From a virus: a stretch of 64,000 nt of DNA. The translations under genes were made by a program, and so were the position numbers. The stretch covers positions 1 to 64,000 of the IMG/VR virus record IMGVR_UViG_3300008113_011148; one strand, given 5' to 3'. This document shows, one piece after another, positions 1-7,694 of this stretch (its first letter is position 1; each line of letters starts with the position of its first letter). Under the pieces are notes generated by a model. That model was not told where the DNA came from, did no database searches, and saw nothing but the letters and a program-made list of their open reading frames with translations.

Positions 1-14
1 AATTATTAATAATT

Positions 15-233
15 ATGAATAAATTAGATCTACACGGAATAAGACATATCGATGTGCAGAAAACATTAGATAGTTTTTTTTGGGAAAATATGCAAAGAAA
101 ATCACAATCTGTTGAGATTGTCACTGGTATAAGTCACAGAATGAAAGAGATTGTTTATGAAACATGTAAAGATTATGGATTTAAAGTTATAGAGATAGAG
201 TTTAACCCTGGAATTCTGATAGTCAATTTATAA
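15..233 (+). CDS. Smr-domain protein
   Basis: A 72-residue protein that is almost only a Smr (small MutS-related) domain. The LDLHG motif is at residues 4-8, followed by a helix, a central VEIVTG strand and turn, and the closing FNPGILIVNL segment. Smr domains bind or nick branched DNA or RNA, or act in rescue of collided ribosomes; which applies here cannot be told. The usual HGxGxG loop is changed to TGISH, so nuclease activity is uncertain. The frame is open to the window edge, so an N-terminal extension cannot be excluded, but this ATG begins just before the domain. Its 3' end overlaps the convergent next gene by 6 nt. Confidence 0.75.
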   Translation: MNKLDLHGIRHIDVQKTLDSFFWENMQRKSQSVEIVTGISHRMKEIVYETCKDYGFKVIEIEFNPGILIVNL

Positions 234-503
234 ATATTTTGACTGACTTCTAAATGTTTTTATAAAACCATTGTAATTTCCATTTTTAGTCAACTCTAAT
301 TCATGTAATAAATTTTTCGCATACTCTTGAGGTGGAACTCCATCAGACATAGCTTGATTAATTTCATCAGACTTTTTGTCTAAAACTTTAATTAAATTAA
401 GCTGTGTGATATCATAATCAGATATAATATTTATCAGCGAACTTGTGTATTCATCTGTAGTGTAGATTGACTCAAATAATAGAAAGTTTTTTATATACTT
501 CAC
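228..503 (-). CDS. Small protein with capsid-targeting-like N-terminus
   Basis: A 91-residue protein of unknown function that starts with GTG. Its first residues, MKYIKNFLLFES, fit the recurrent N-terminus seen in about 14 proteins here (Met-Lys, aromatic/basic stretch, then hydrophobic-x-Glu). This resembles the T4 capsid-targeting peptide that the prohead protease cuts after [LI]-x-E. The remainder is helical and polar with no recognised domain. An ATAATATATA box lies 4 nt before the GTG, as in other members. Packaging into the virion is inferred only. Confidence 0.6.
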   Translation of the reverse strand: MKYIKNFLLFESIYTTDEYTSSLINIISDYDITQLNLIKVLDKKSDEINQAMSDGVPPQEYAKNLLHELELTKNGNYNGFIKTFRSQSKYL

Positions 504-507
504 TTAG

Positions 508-517
508 TATATATTAT
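508..517 (-). promoter_or_regulatory. Late-promoter-like box ATAATATATA
   Basis: A one-base variant of the TTAATATATA box found just upstream of several start codons in this window. It ends 4 nt before the GTG of the 228-503 gene. The role as a phage promoter is inferred. Confidence 0.45.
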
Positions 518-723
518 TTATCAATAAAGAATTTACTACCAACACATTTATTACTATTGTTGATATCTGATTTATAACCCCACACATCATTTGATATCAT
601 ATGGCATTTGTGATTAGTTATTTTACCAATGGATTTCATTTTTTCAACATAGTTTCTGAATTTAAGACTATGTTGATTTTTATTTCTCCAAGGACACTCT
701 TTACAAGGCTGACGACATTCCAT
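514..723 (-). CDS. Cysteine-rich small protein, CxxCPW type (DUF6283-like)
   Basis: A 69-residue protein with Cys pairs CRQPCKECPW near the N-terminus, then CHM in the middle and CVG near the end. This spacing recalls the small phage and bacterial cysteine-rich family DUF6283 (CxxCPW ... CH ... CxG). It probably binds a metal through these cysteines and the histidine. It lies 1 nt from the gene upstream on the same strand, so the two are probably co-transcribed. Function unknown. Confidence 0.5.
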   Translation of the reverse strand: MECRQPCKECPWRNKNQHSLKFRNYVEKMKSIGKITNHKCHMISNDVWGYKSDINNSNKCVGSKFFIDK

Positions 724-724
724 T

Positions 725-1081
725 TTAGTATCTTTTAATTACATTACCATACCGATCTCTGAGTTGTGTTTCAGATTTAGTCCTAACCACTATATTAGTA
801 TCTTGAAATTTTGCCTCAATAGCACCCTCACATATTTTTCTTATTCTATTTCCATAGATATCTCTAGTCTCAACAACACCATTTAAATAAGTTACAATAA
901 ATATTTTTTCTTTTTCAGAAAAATTAGCATAATTAACTGAATCACATATTTTCCTGGAAGTGTTCCCATTACTATCACATGTGTAAAGCGTATCTAATTT
1001 TATCTTAAAATTCATAGGTTTTTTATTGATATTACAAATATAAGAATTAATATTTGATTTTCCTAATGAAATATATACCAC
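725..1081 (-). CDS. Repeat protein with xRDxYGNxIRKI units
   Basis: A 118-residue protein that starts with GTG. It holds about three imperfect copies of a 30-35 residue unit whose clearest core is [TL]RD-x-YGN-x-I-[RK]-[RK]; the copies begin near residues 35, 73 and 108. Short Asp-x-Tyr-Gly-Asn turns of this type occur in beta-hairpin or partial beta-propeller repeats. No signal peptide is seen. It is divergent from the histidine kinase gene with only 3 nt between the two start codons, so each promoter must lie inside the other gene. Function unknown. Confidence 0.5.
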   Translation of the reverse strand: MVYISLGKSNINSYICNINKKPMNFKIKLDTLYTCDSNGNTSRKICDSVNYANFSEKEKIFIVTYLNGVVETRDIYGNRIRKICEGAIEAKFQDTNIVVRTKSETQLRDRYGNVIKRY

Positions 1082-1084
1082 AAT

Positions 1085-3220
1085 ATGACTAGGCTTACAA
1101 AATTATCTATTTTATTGTCATCAATTTTGTTGTTAATTTTTATAACGACTCAATCTTTAGTAGTTTTTCATTTCATTGACTATGTTGATGGCATTGGATA
1201 TATTGGAATGTCTTTATTTTTAGCTTTGATTCCATTTTTTGGCGTTTTTATATTTGAAACAATTAGAAGAAATAAGAAAACCAGAGAGGAGGTAGAATAT
1301 CAAAGAAAACTAAAAAACGTAATTATTTCTCAAAGTAGAAATTCTTTGTTCTACGAAGGCAGAGTGAACGATGGTGCCAGGACATTAACAAGAGAAGTAA
1401 CTAATACTATTAACACAGATAGATGTTCAGTATGGTTATATAACGAAGACAAAACATCTATTATTTGTAAACAACTTTATATAAAGAGTGAGGATCATTG
1501 GTATACTGATATTGAACTATTCAGAAAAGATTTTGAGAACTATTTTATGTATTTAGAAATCGATCCAATTATTATAGCAAATGATGCTGAGAAACACTCC
1601 GCGACCTCTTGTTTTACAGAAGTTTATCTTAAACCATTAGGGGTAAAATCAATGCTAGATGTCCCGATAACTTATAAAGGAGAAACAATTGGAGTTATTT
1701 GTATTGAAAGTCTTACTTTAAGAGAATGGAAAGAAGCTGAAGTTAATTTTGCACAGATGTTATCAACGCTTTATTCATTTGCTTATTCAATTAAAGAAGG
1801 TAATAATCAAAAGAAACAAATTGAAGAAATTGAAAAATTTATTGAAGAGTCAGCACTTGTCTCTAAAACAGATGAATGTGGTAAAATAACTTATGCAAAT
1901 AAGAAATTTACAGAAGTCTCAGGTTGGAATTTAGATGAATTATTAGGTAAAGATCACAATATTGTAAATTCAGGAATACATCCATCAGACTTATGGAAAG
2001 AAATGTATAAAGAAACCGTAAAAAATAGAAAAGTATGGAACTTTATTGTTACAAATAGGGCTAAAGGTGGGCATCTTTATTATGTTGATACTTATATTAA
2101 AGCTGAGTTTGATCCAGAAACAGACGAGTTAATTGGATTTATGTCAATAAGACAAGACGTATCCGATCTAAAGAAAAAAGAACTAGATATTAGAGATAGA
2201 ATGAATGCTATCAATCAATCTAACTTAGTTATAGAATTTGATACATTAGGTTATGTAAAATATGCTAATAATAATTTTTGCCATAGTATGGGTTATAAAA
2301 TGAAGGATATTATAGGAAAGCATCACAGTATTTTTGTTGAAAAAGAATTCTCTGAATCAAAAGAATATAGTAAATTTTGGAATAAATTAAAAAAAGGTGA
2401 TTTCGAAGCTTCGGAATTTAAAAGAATTAAAAAAGATGGTAGTGAAGTTTGGTTACAAGCAACATATAATCCAATTTTTGATAGCGAAGGAAATGTTATA
2501 AGGATAATGAAAATTGCAACTGATATCACTGATAAAGTTTTACAATCAATAGAAATAGAAAAGAAGAATACTTATCTAGAACATGCTGCTAAAATATTAA
2601 GACATGACATGCACTCTGGTATTAATACTTATATGCCTAGAGGAGTTAATTCACTTGAGAGAAGATTATCAGAAGAAGATATAAAAAATCTTAAAATAGA
2701 AGCTCCTCTTAAAATGATAAAAGAAGGACTAAAACACGCACAAAAAGTTTATAAAGGAGTATATGAATTTACCAACTTAGTAAAAAAAGATGTGGTTTTA
2801 AATAAAGAAGAGTGTAATATAAAAGAAATTTTATCAGATTATCTTTCATCAACCTCTTACAAATCACAAGTTATTTTAGATGATAATCTACCATCATTAG
2901 AAGTCAATGAAGCTCTTTTTTGCACATCTATCGATAATCTAATTAGAAATGGGTTAAAGTATAATGACAGTGATACTAAATGGGTTAAAGTTTATTTAGA
3001 AGATAAATTTATTTGTGTAGAGGATAATGGTAGAGGTATAAGTCAAAAAGATTTTGACGAACTATCAAAACCCTATGTTAGAAAAAAAGACCAAAAAGAA
3101 TCAGGAACAGGACTTGGTCTTAACATTTGTATTGCAATACTTAAAGAGCATAAATTTACAATTACCTGCCACAAAATTAAAAATGGTGGGACAAAATTAA
3201 AAATTAAAATATATGATTGA
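1085..3220 (+). CDS. Membrane PAS/GAF sensor histidine kinase
   Basis: A 711-residue sensor kinase. Two transmembrane segments (about 7-29 and 38-58) are followed by a GAF domain (about 85-240), two PAS domains (about 255-370 and 375-490), a dimerisation/phosphoacceptor helix with RHDMHSG (candidate phospho-His H507) and a C-terminal GHKL ATPase with the N box (DNLIRNGLKYND), G1 (DNGRGI) and G2 (GTGLGL). All motifs needed for autophosphorylation are present. It overlaps the receiver gene by 8 nt and is probably translationally coupled to it. The short extracytoplasmic loop suggests that the signal is sensed by GAF/PAS in the cytoplasm. A complete two-component pair is unusual on a phage. Confidence 0.9.
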   Translation: MTRLTKLSILLSSILLLIFITTQSLVVFHFIDYVDGIGYIGMSLFLALIPFFGVFIFETIRRNKKTREEVEYQRKLKNVIISQSRNSLFYEGRVNDGARTLTREVTNTINTDRCSVWLYNEDKTSIICKQLYIKSEDHWYTDIELFRKDFENYFMYLEIDPIIIANDAEKHSATSCFTEVYLKPLGVKSMLDVPITYKGETIGVICIESLTLREWKEAEVNFAQMLSTLYSFAYSIKEGNNQKKQIEEIEKFIEESALVSKTDECGKITYANKKFTEVSGWNLDELLGKDHNIVNSGIHPSDLWKEMYKETVKNRKVWNFIVTNRAKGGHLYYVDTYIKAEFDPETDELIGFMSIRQDVSDLKKKELDIRDRMNAINQSNLVIEFDTLGYVKYANNNFCHSMGYKMKDIIGKHHSIFVEKEFSESKEYSKFWNKLKKGDFEASEFKRIKKDGSEVWLQATYNPIFDSEGNVIRIMKIATDITDKVLQSIEIEKKNTYLEHAAKILRHDMHSGINTYMPRGVNSLERRLSEEDIKNLKIEAPLKMIKEGLKHAQKVYKGVYEFTNLVKKDVVLNKEECNIKEILSDYLSSTSYKSQVILDDNLPSLEVNEALFCTSIDNLIRNGLKYNDSDTKWVKVYLEDKFICVEDNGRGISQKDFDELSKPYVRKKDQKESGTGLGLNICIAILKEHKFTITCHKIKNGGTKLKIKIYD

Positions 3221-3647
3221 TTCAATTTTATTAGTAGACGATGAAGATCTTTTTCATCTTGTATTTGAAGACGCTTGTAGTCTTTTAGACATTACACTTT
3301 CATTAGAGAGTTTAACTTCAGCAGACGAGGCTGCAAAACTATTCAAAGGTTGGTTTGATGGAACCGGTGGAAAAAGACCTGAGTGTGTTTTTGTAGACTT
3401 AAATATTATTGGCTCTTCTTTTGATGGTATAGAGCTTATTAGAAAAATAAATTTTGAATATGGTGACGGGTTTGTTATTGGAATAATCTCATCATCAAAT
3501 GAACCAGATGAACAAGCTAAAGCTTTAAAAGCAGGAGCTCAATTTTGGATTATTAAGTCAGATGATATAGAACCTAGACTTGAAGAATTTAGAAAAGATT
3601 ACGACGGATTTAAAAATAGAACACTACCATTCAAAATTTATAAATAA
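3213..3647 (+). CDS. Single-domain response regulator (receiver)
   Basis: A 144-residue receiver-only protein. The acidic pocket is D9/D10, the phospho-acceptor is D62 (VFVDLNI), the switch serines are at 93-95 (ISSS), and the conserved lysine is K115 (IIKSDD). There is no output domain, so it must act by protein contact, as do CheY-type regulators or phosphorelay intermediates. The gene overlaps the kinase gene, so H507 is the obvious phosphate donor. The downstream membrane coiled-coil protein, 7 nt away, is a plausible partner. Confidence 0.88.
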   Translation: MIDSILLVDDEDLFHLVFEDACSLLDITLSLESLTSADEAAKLFKGWFDGTGGKRPECVFVDLNIIGSSFDGIELIRKINFEYGDGFVIGIISSSNEPDEQAKALKAGAQFWIIKSDDIEPRLEEFRKDYDGFKNRTLPFKIYK

Positions 3648-3654
3648 AAACTAT

Positions 3655-4317
3655 ATGAAGTTAAATAAGGAGACAAAGAAACAATTGCTTGATCTATGGC
3701 ATGAAAGAAGAATTGCCTTAGAGGGTAATATATTGAAAGTAATTGATTCTGAAGGAGATGATGAATTTCAAAAATATATTGATGAAGCTTTAAATAAAGA
3801 CAAAGAAAGTAGAAGAAAAAGATTAGAAATCACAAGACAAGTTCAATCTCAAAATAATGAACTCATCAAATGGAAAGAGGGAAATGAAAAGATTCAAGAA
3901 GAGCTGAAACTTTCATTAGAAAAAACTGAAAAATCTATGTTCGAGGCTCAACAAGCTACTGTAGAGGCTGAATCGGCTAAGGAAGAAGCTGAAAGTGCTA
4001 GAATAGAAGCGGAAAAAGCTAAAATTGAGGCTGAAAATGCTAAATTAGCCGCTGAGAATGATTTAGACCTAATACAGAAGAAGACTCAGTTTGAACTGAT
4101 AGGGACTATAATAAGAGTTGCACTATGGGTTATTTTAGGAGTTGGTATTGTTACCACTGCTGTTTATCTAATTGCTCTTTTTACAGGAGTTGACACTGCC
4201 GTTATAGGATCTACTTGGTCAAATATAATAGGTATTTTACTAACAAACTCATTTAGTATTGTTGGAACAATAATGGGTGTCAAATACGCATCTGAATCAA
4301 AAGAAAAAGCCAACTAA
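3655..4317 (+). CDS. Coiled-coil protein with two C-terminal membrane helices
   Basis: A 220-residue protein starting at the ATG 7 nt after the receiver stop; an in-frame start at 3580 would overlap the receiver by 68 nt and is less likely. The N-terminal third is helical. Residues about 85-140 form an Ala/Glu-rich coiled coil of repeated EAExAK heptads. Two hydrophobic segments (about 148-171 and 182-205) follow, ending in a short cytoplasmic tail. No catalytic motif is seen. As the last gene of the kinase-receiver operon before a terminator it may be the membrane effector or scaffold of that system; this is inference from context. Confidence 0.75.
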   Translation: MKLNKETKKQLLDLWHERRIALEGNILKVIDSEGDDEFQKYIDEALNKDKESRRKRLEITRQVQSQNNELIKWKEGNEKIQEELKLSLEKTEKSMFEAQQATVEAESAKEEAESARIEAEKAKIEAENAKLAAENDLDLIQKKTQFELIGTIIRVALWVILGVGIVTTAVYLIALFTGVDTAVIGSTWSNIIGILLTNSFSIVGTIMGVKYASESKEKAN

Positions 4318-4338
4318 ATTAGTTGGCTTTCTTTTTTT
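4309..4338. terminator. Rho-independent terminator
   Basis: The stem GCCAACTA / TTAGTTGGC is followed by a T-rich run on the plus strand. It overlaps the end of the coiled-coil membrane gene and closes the two-component operon. The converging minus gene ends in the same place. Confidence 0.85.
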
Positions 4339-4612
4339 AATAATCGTTGTCGTCGTCATAGTCATAATACATATCATCATCTTCATCATCACTCTCATCT
4401 TCTCTTTCTAAGTAAGGGAACACATCATTTTCATCAAATGATTCTATAAGTTCATCAACCTCTTCTTCTTCTAAATCTATATCTACAATTTTGAAAACAT
4501 CACCATCTAGATCAAATTCGATTTTTCCTTCCTTCTTTAATTCTTTTAATTTCTTTACAATGCCTTTTTTGTCTGTGCATTCATCTAAGCTGTAATAATT
4601 GAATAGTGCCAT
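4337..4612 (-). CDS. Small protein with very acidic C-terminal tail
   Basis: A 91-residue protein. The N-terminal half is a compact basic/hydrophobic region (YYSLDE, then KKLKELKKEGKIEF and FKIVDIDL). The C-terminal 25 residues are nearly all Asp, Glu and Tyr. Such tails are typical of DNA-mimic or chaperone-like proteins, but no family is recognised. It lies 8 nt downstream of the 2H phosphoesterase gene and is probably co-transcribed with it. Confidence 0.6.
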   Translation of the reverse strand: MALFNYYSLDECTDKKGIVKKLKELKKEGKIEFDLDGDVFKIVDIDLEEEEVDELIESFDENDVFPYLEREDESDDEDDDMYYDYDDDNDY

Positions 4613-4620
4613 AAGTTTAC

Positions 4621-5364
4621 TTATTTTTTGTTTAAAATTTTTGCTATCTCTGTTTCTGAAAGTCTTGGTAAGTCTTCTACTACCGGATATTTTGATACTA
4701 CTCTAAATTTCTCACCATCCTCTAAATAAGAAATATCAAGATAGTAAGACTCACACCTAACCTTCATTATTGAATTTGTTATCTTAATCGGTATAATTTC
4801 TGAATCTTTACTTAAGTCATAATTATCTAAATTTTTGATAAAATTCCAATTGTCATTGTTATAAAAATGATTTCTTAAAAGTTTTATAAATTTACTTTCT
4901 TTTTCAAAAATTTCATTTTTTCTTACACCATGAACATCTTTAAATTTAAAACCAATTGTAATGTGAAAGTCAAAATCAGGTAGACCATATCTCTTTCTCA
5001 CGGCATTTAATTTGTCACTTTGACAAACAATAAAGAAGGACCTATTACCACTCCTTTCAGCAGTGCCTATACCTTTCATTTTTAAATCATCTATCTCATA
5101 ACTAAAAATGTAATCTAAAGAATTTACAAACTTATCAATTCCTATTTCTTTAGATAAACGATTATACTCACCTACATTAATTACAGTTAGATGATACTTA
5201 CCTAAATCTCTTGATTTTTGTAAATCCGTAAATTGTTTAAAATCATCTTCTCCAATTGAATCTTGAAGTTCGTTCAGAAAGGGTTGAACTATTTCATTTT
5301 GAATTTTAAGACCTAAGTAATTATTACCCAATACATCTTTTAAATATTCTACATAGTAAATCAT
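4621..5364 (-). CDS. Probable 2H phosphoesterase
   Basis: A 247-residue protein with two H-x-T motifs: HLT at 58-60, with hydrophobic residues around it, and HIT at 134-136 (DFHITIGF). This pair is the hallmark of 2H phosphoesterases, which hydrolyse 2',3'- or 2',5'-cyclic or linear phosphodiesters in RNA repair, or cyclic oligonucleotides (anti-CBASS Acb1 of T4 has this fold). A C-terminal domain of about 100 residues has no recognised match. A TTAATATATA box lies 6 nt before the ATG. The substrate is unknown; the fold assignment rests on the two motifs and their spacing. Confidence 0.6.
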   Translation of the reverse strand: MIYYVEYLKDVLGNNYLGLKIQNEIVQPFLNELQDSIGEDDFKQFTDLQKSRDLGKYHLTVINVGEYNRLSKEIGIDKFVNSLDYIFSYEIDDLKMKGIGTAERSGNRSFFIVCQSDKLNAVRKRYGLPDFDFHITIGFKFKDVHGVRKNEIFEKESKFIKLLRNHFYNNDNWNFIKNLDNYDLSKDSEIIPIKITNSIMKVRCESYYLDISYLEDGEKFRVVSKYPVVEDLPRLSETEIAKILNKK

Positions 5365-5370
5365 AATGAT

Positions 5371-5380
5371 TATATATTAA
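5371..5380 (-). promoter_or_regulatory. Late-promoter-like box TTAATATATA
   Basis: A perfect copy of the recurrent box, 6 nt before the ATG of the 2H phosphoesterase gene. Promoter function is inferred. Confidence 0.5.
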
Positions 5381-5394
5381 AAAGAAAATAAAGA

Positions 5395-7584
5395 TTATCT
5401 TAATAGATTGACATGTCCGTTTATAAGATTGAATCCATCATTATCTTCGTTTCCAAATCTTATTTTCCAAGTATATATACCACTTTGACAAGGTTTTCCA
5501 CCATATGTACCATCCCACTTAGCATTGTGATCGAAAGACTCCCAAACAATTTCTCCCCATCTATTCCAAATTTCTAAATGAAACTCAGCTGGTGAAAACC
5601 CAGATGTAAAGACTACCTCAAAAACTTGATTATGCTCATCATCATCTGGTGTAAAAGAATTAGGTATGTAATAAATTACCTCAGGACAAACTGATATATT
5701 AACGGTTGTTGTCTCAATTTCAGAAAAACAACCATTAGATTCTACATAAACAGATATGTTACTGATGCCTTCTGAAAAATTAGCTAATAGATTTTGAGAT
5801 TGTATTGTATCACCATTTAAAATCCAAAAATGATTTGAAGGTTCTTGACTTGATGTTACCGAAAGACTAACACTCGCTGAGTCTTCATCACATATTTGAA
5901 TAAATGCGTTATCTGGATTGATTTCGACTATTTCAGGTTTTGGCGTAACCACAATATCTGAAGTTGTTTGAAATTGACAACCTGATAAAGTATAGGAATA
6001 AATTACCTGATTGATAGGCAAATTAGTTTGACTCGGACAGAATAAACTGCCGTTTACACCTAATCCAGAAAATTGACCTCCAGTTGGTATTGCTGACAAT
6101 TGCTGACAACTCTCATAGATACAAAAAGGACCTATCTGAGTAATTAATGGATTGATATCTAGTATAGTTGAAACTATCTGTACAGGCAATCCTAAACAAC
6201 CATTTTCTACAGGAGTTACTTCAGTAATTACTTGTCCGCTATTTTGTGAAAAGTCAATAACAATCTGATTAGAACCTTGACCAGATATTATATTACCTGT
6301 TGATTGCCAAATATATTGAAAATTAGGATTAACCGAAACAAAAAAAACTTCAGAGTTTGAACCAACACAAATAGTATCTGGACCTGTAATATTTGAGGTT
6401 GTTGGTATAGGTGAATCTATAAGTACAATAGGATTTGTAACTACACTACAGCCTTGAGCATCCAAAACATTCGCAGTATAGCTTCCTGCACAAAGACCAC
6501 CAATAGTAGCCCCAATAGTACCAGTAGACCAAGTAATAGTAAATGGTGGAGTGCCATTTTGTGGTGTTAATGTAGCAGCACCATCACAATCACCATTACA
6601 AGATGGATTAGTAATTTGTACTAAAGGTTGTGATAGATTAACAGGACCGGGCTGAACAAATATAGTGTCAGGTGGCAGCCCTGTCTGTGAATTACAACTT
6701 GACCAACCAGCAAAACAAGCTGGGTATTCTAATTTACAAGTGTAATAAGCACCTGCTTGAGGCGGTGTAACATTAATTGTTAGTCCTGTTCCGATTGCAA
6801 CTGGATTTCCTACTTGATACCAGGTTGGTGTTGGTGTGATAACAGCACCAGACGGTACCCATCTTCTCCCATCATTTTGAGCAGTCCATTGTGTTGAGTT
6901 TCTTCCAGGAGTTACCACGGCCTGAGTACCATTTGAATTTTGAACACACTGAGTGGCCGTTCCATTTGCCCAAGCACAGAACTGTTTATTTTGTGTATGA
7001 ACCTCTATTACATTTGTAGACTCATATAAAACTATATGAAATGTACCAGTAATTGATGTACAAGAATACATCGGAACATTAATCCAACTTACAACTAATT
7101 TACGACAAGGCGCAGTGCCTTGAACTTGATACCTAATTTGACCACCTAATGCTGGATTCCAATCCTGCCAAACACCCATAACTGAGTTAACAGGAGTAGC
7201 ATTTGAAGGAACATTAGCGGAAGTATATGTTGTTGGTTGATTTGGTGAAAATGATATCCATCCATTACTGCCTATATAAAATTGTGTATAGGAATTGCCA
7301 TAAAAACAAAAGGTAAATCCAATTTGAAAAGGACCCTGTTGTGAGTCATCTGTCATTTGAATTGATGTACCAGTATTTGTTTGATTGACAAAATTAATTT
7401 GTGAATTTTGATAAGTTGTGGTTGAATTTGGATTTAATCCAGCACCACATTGACTAAGGTCCGCAGTAAGAGTTGTTGAATTTTGTCCACAAGGTAAAAA
7501 AATATCAGGACCTATAAATGGGCAATTCTGAGAAAAAAGTGTAGTGGAAAGTATTAAAAATAGAATTGAAATAAAATTTCTCAT
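5395..7584 (-). CDS. Secreted multidomain protein: SprB repeat, PKD-like, CHU_C tail
   Basis: A 729-residue exported protein. Residues 1-19 form a signal peptide ending FSQN. A beta-rich N-terminal domain of about 300 residues is followed by a SprB-type repeat (about 325-390; CNGDCDG ... GGLCAGSY ... DAQGC), PKD-like modules (about 395-550 and 555-630) and a C-terminal gliding-motility-associated CHU_C domain (from YYIPNSFTPDDD to the end). CHU_C is a type B signal for the Bacteroidota type IX secretion system, so the protein should reach the cell surface or outside. It could be a surface adhesin made in infected cells or a virion fibre. The last three modules match, in order, three separate genes at 60116-62776. 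Confidence 0.85.
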   Translation of the reverse strand: MRNFISILFLILSTTLFSQNCPFIGPDIFLPCGQNSTTLTADLSQCGAGLNPNSTTTYQNSQINFVNQTNTGTSIQMTDDSQQGPFQIGFTFCFYGNSYTQFYIGSNGWISFSPNQPTTYTSANVPSNATPVNSVMGVWQDWNPALGGQIRYQVQGTAPCRKLVVSWINVPMYSCTSITGTFHIVLYESTNVIEVHTQNKQFCAWANGTATQCVQNSNGTQAVVTPGRNSTQWTAQNDGRRWVPSGAVITPTPTWYQVGNPVAIGTGLTINVTPPQAGAYYTCKLEYPACFAGWSSCNSQTGLPPDTIFVQPGPVNLSQPLVQITNPSCNGDCDGAATLTPQNGTPPFTITWSTGTIGATIGGLCAGSYTANVLDAQGCSVVTNPIVLIDSPIPTTSNITGPDTICVGSNSEVFFVSVNPNFQYIWQSTGNIISGQGSNQIVIDFSQNSGQVITEVTPVENGCLGLPVQIVSTILDINPLITQIGPFCIYESCQQLSAIPTGGQFSGLGVNGSLFCPSQTNLPINQVIYSYTLSGCQFQTTSDIVVTPKPEIVEINPDNAFIQICDEDSASVSLSVTSSQEPSNHFWILNGDTIQSQNLLANFSEGISNISVYVESNGCFSEIETTTVNISVCPEVIYYIPNSFTPDDDEHNQVFEVVFTSGFSPAEFHLEIWNRWGEIVWESFDHNAKWDGTYGGKPCQSGIYTWKIRFGNEDNDGFNLINGHVNLLR

Positions 7585-7694
7585 AAATTATATATGTAAT
7601 TTTTTTTTTTAGTTTTTACGATTTTTTTATAATAGTGATATATAAAATACCAATACTTTAGCATATACGTAAAAAAAATTAACATTGATTGTGT

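Noticed and set aside
7585-7694. Possible promoter or small gene in the gap between the CHU_C protein and the CCA-adding enzyme
   Set aside because: Homopolymer-rich with ATATATG-type runs but no convincing match to either promoter class and no open frame.
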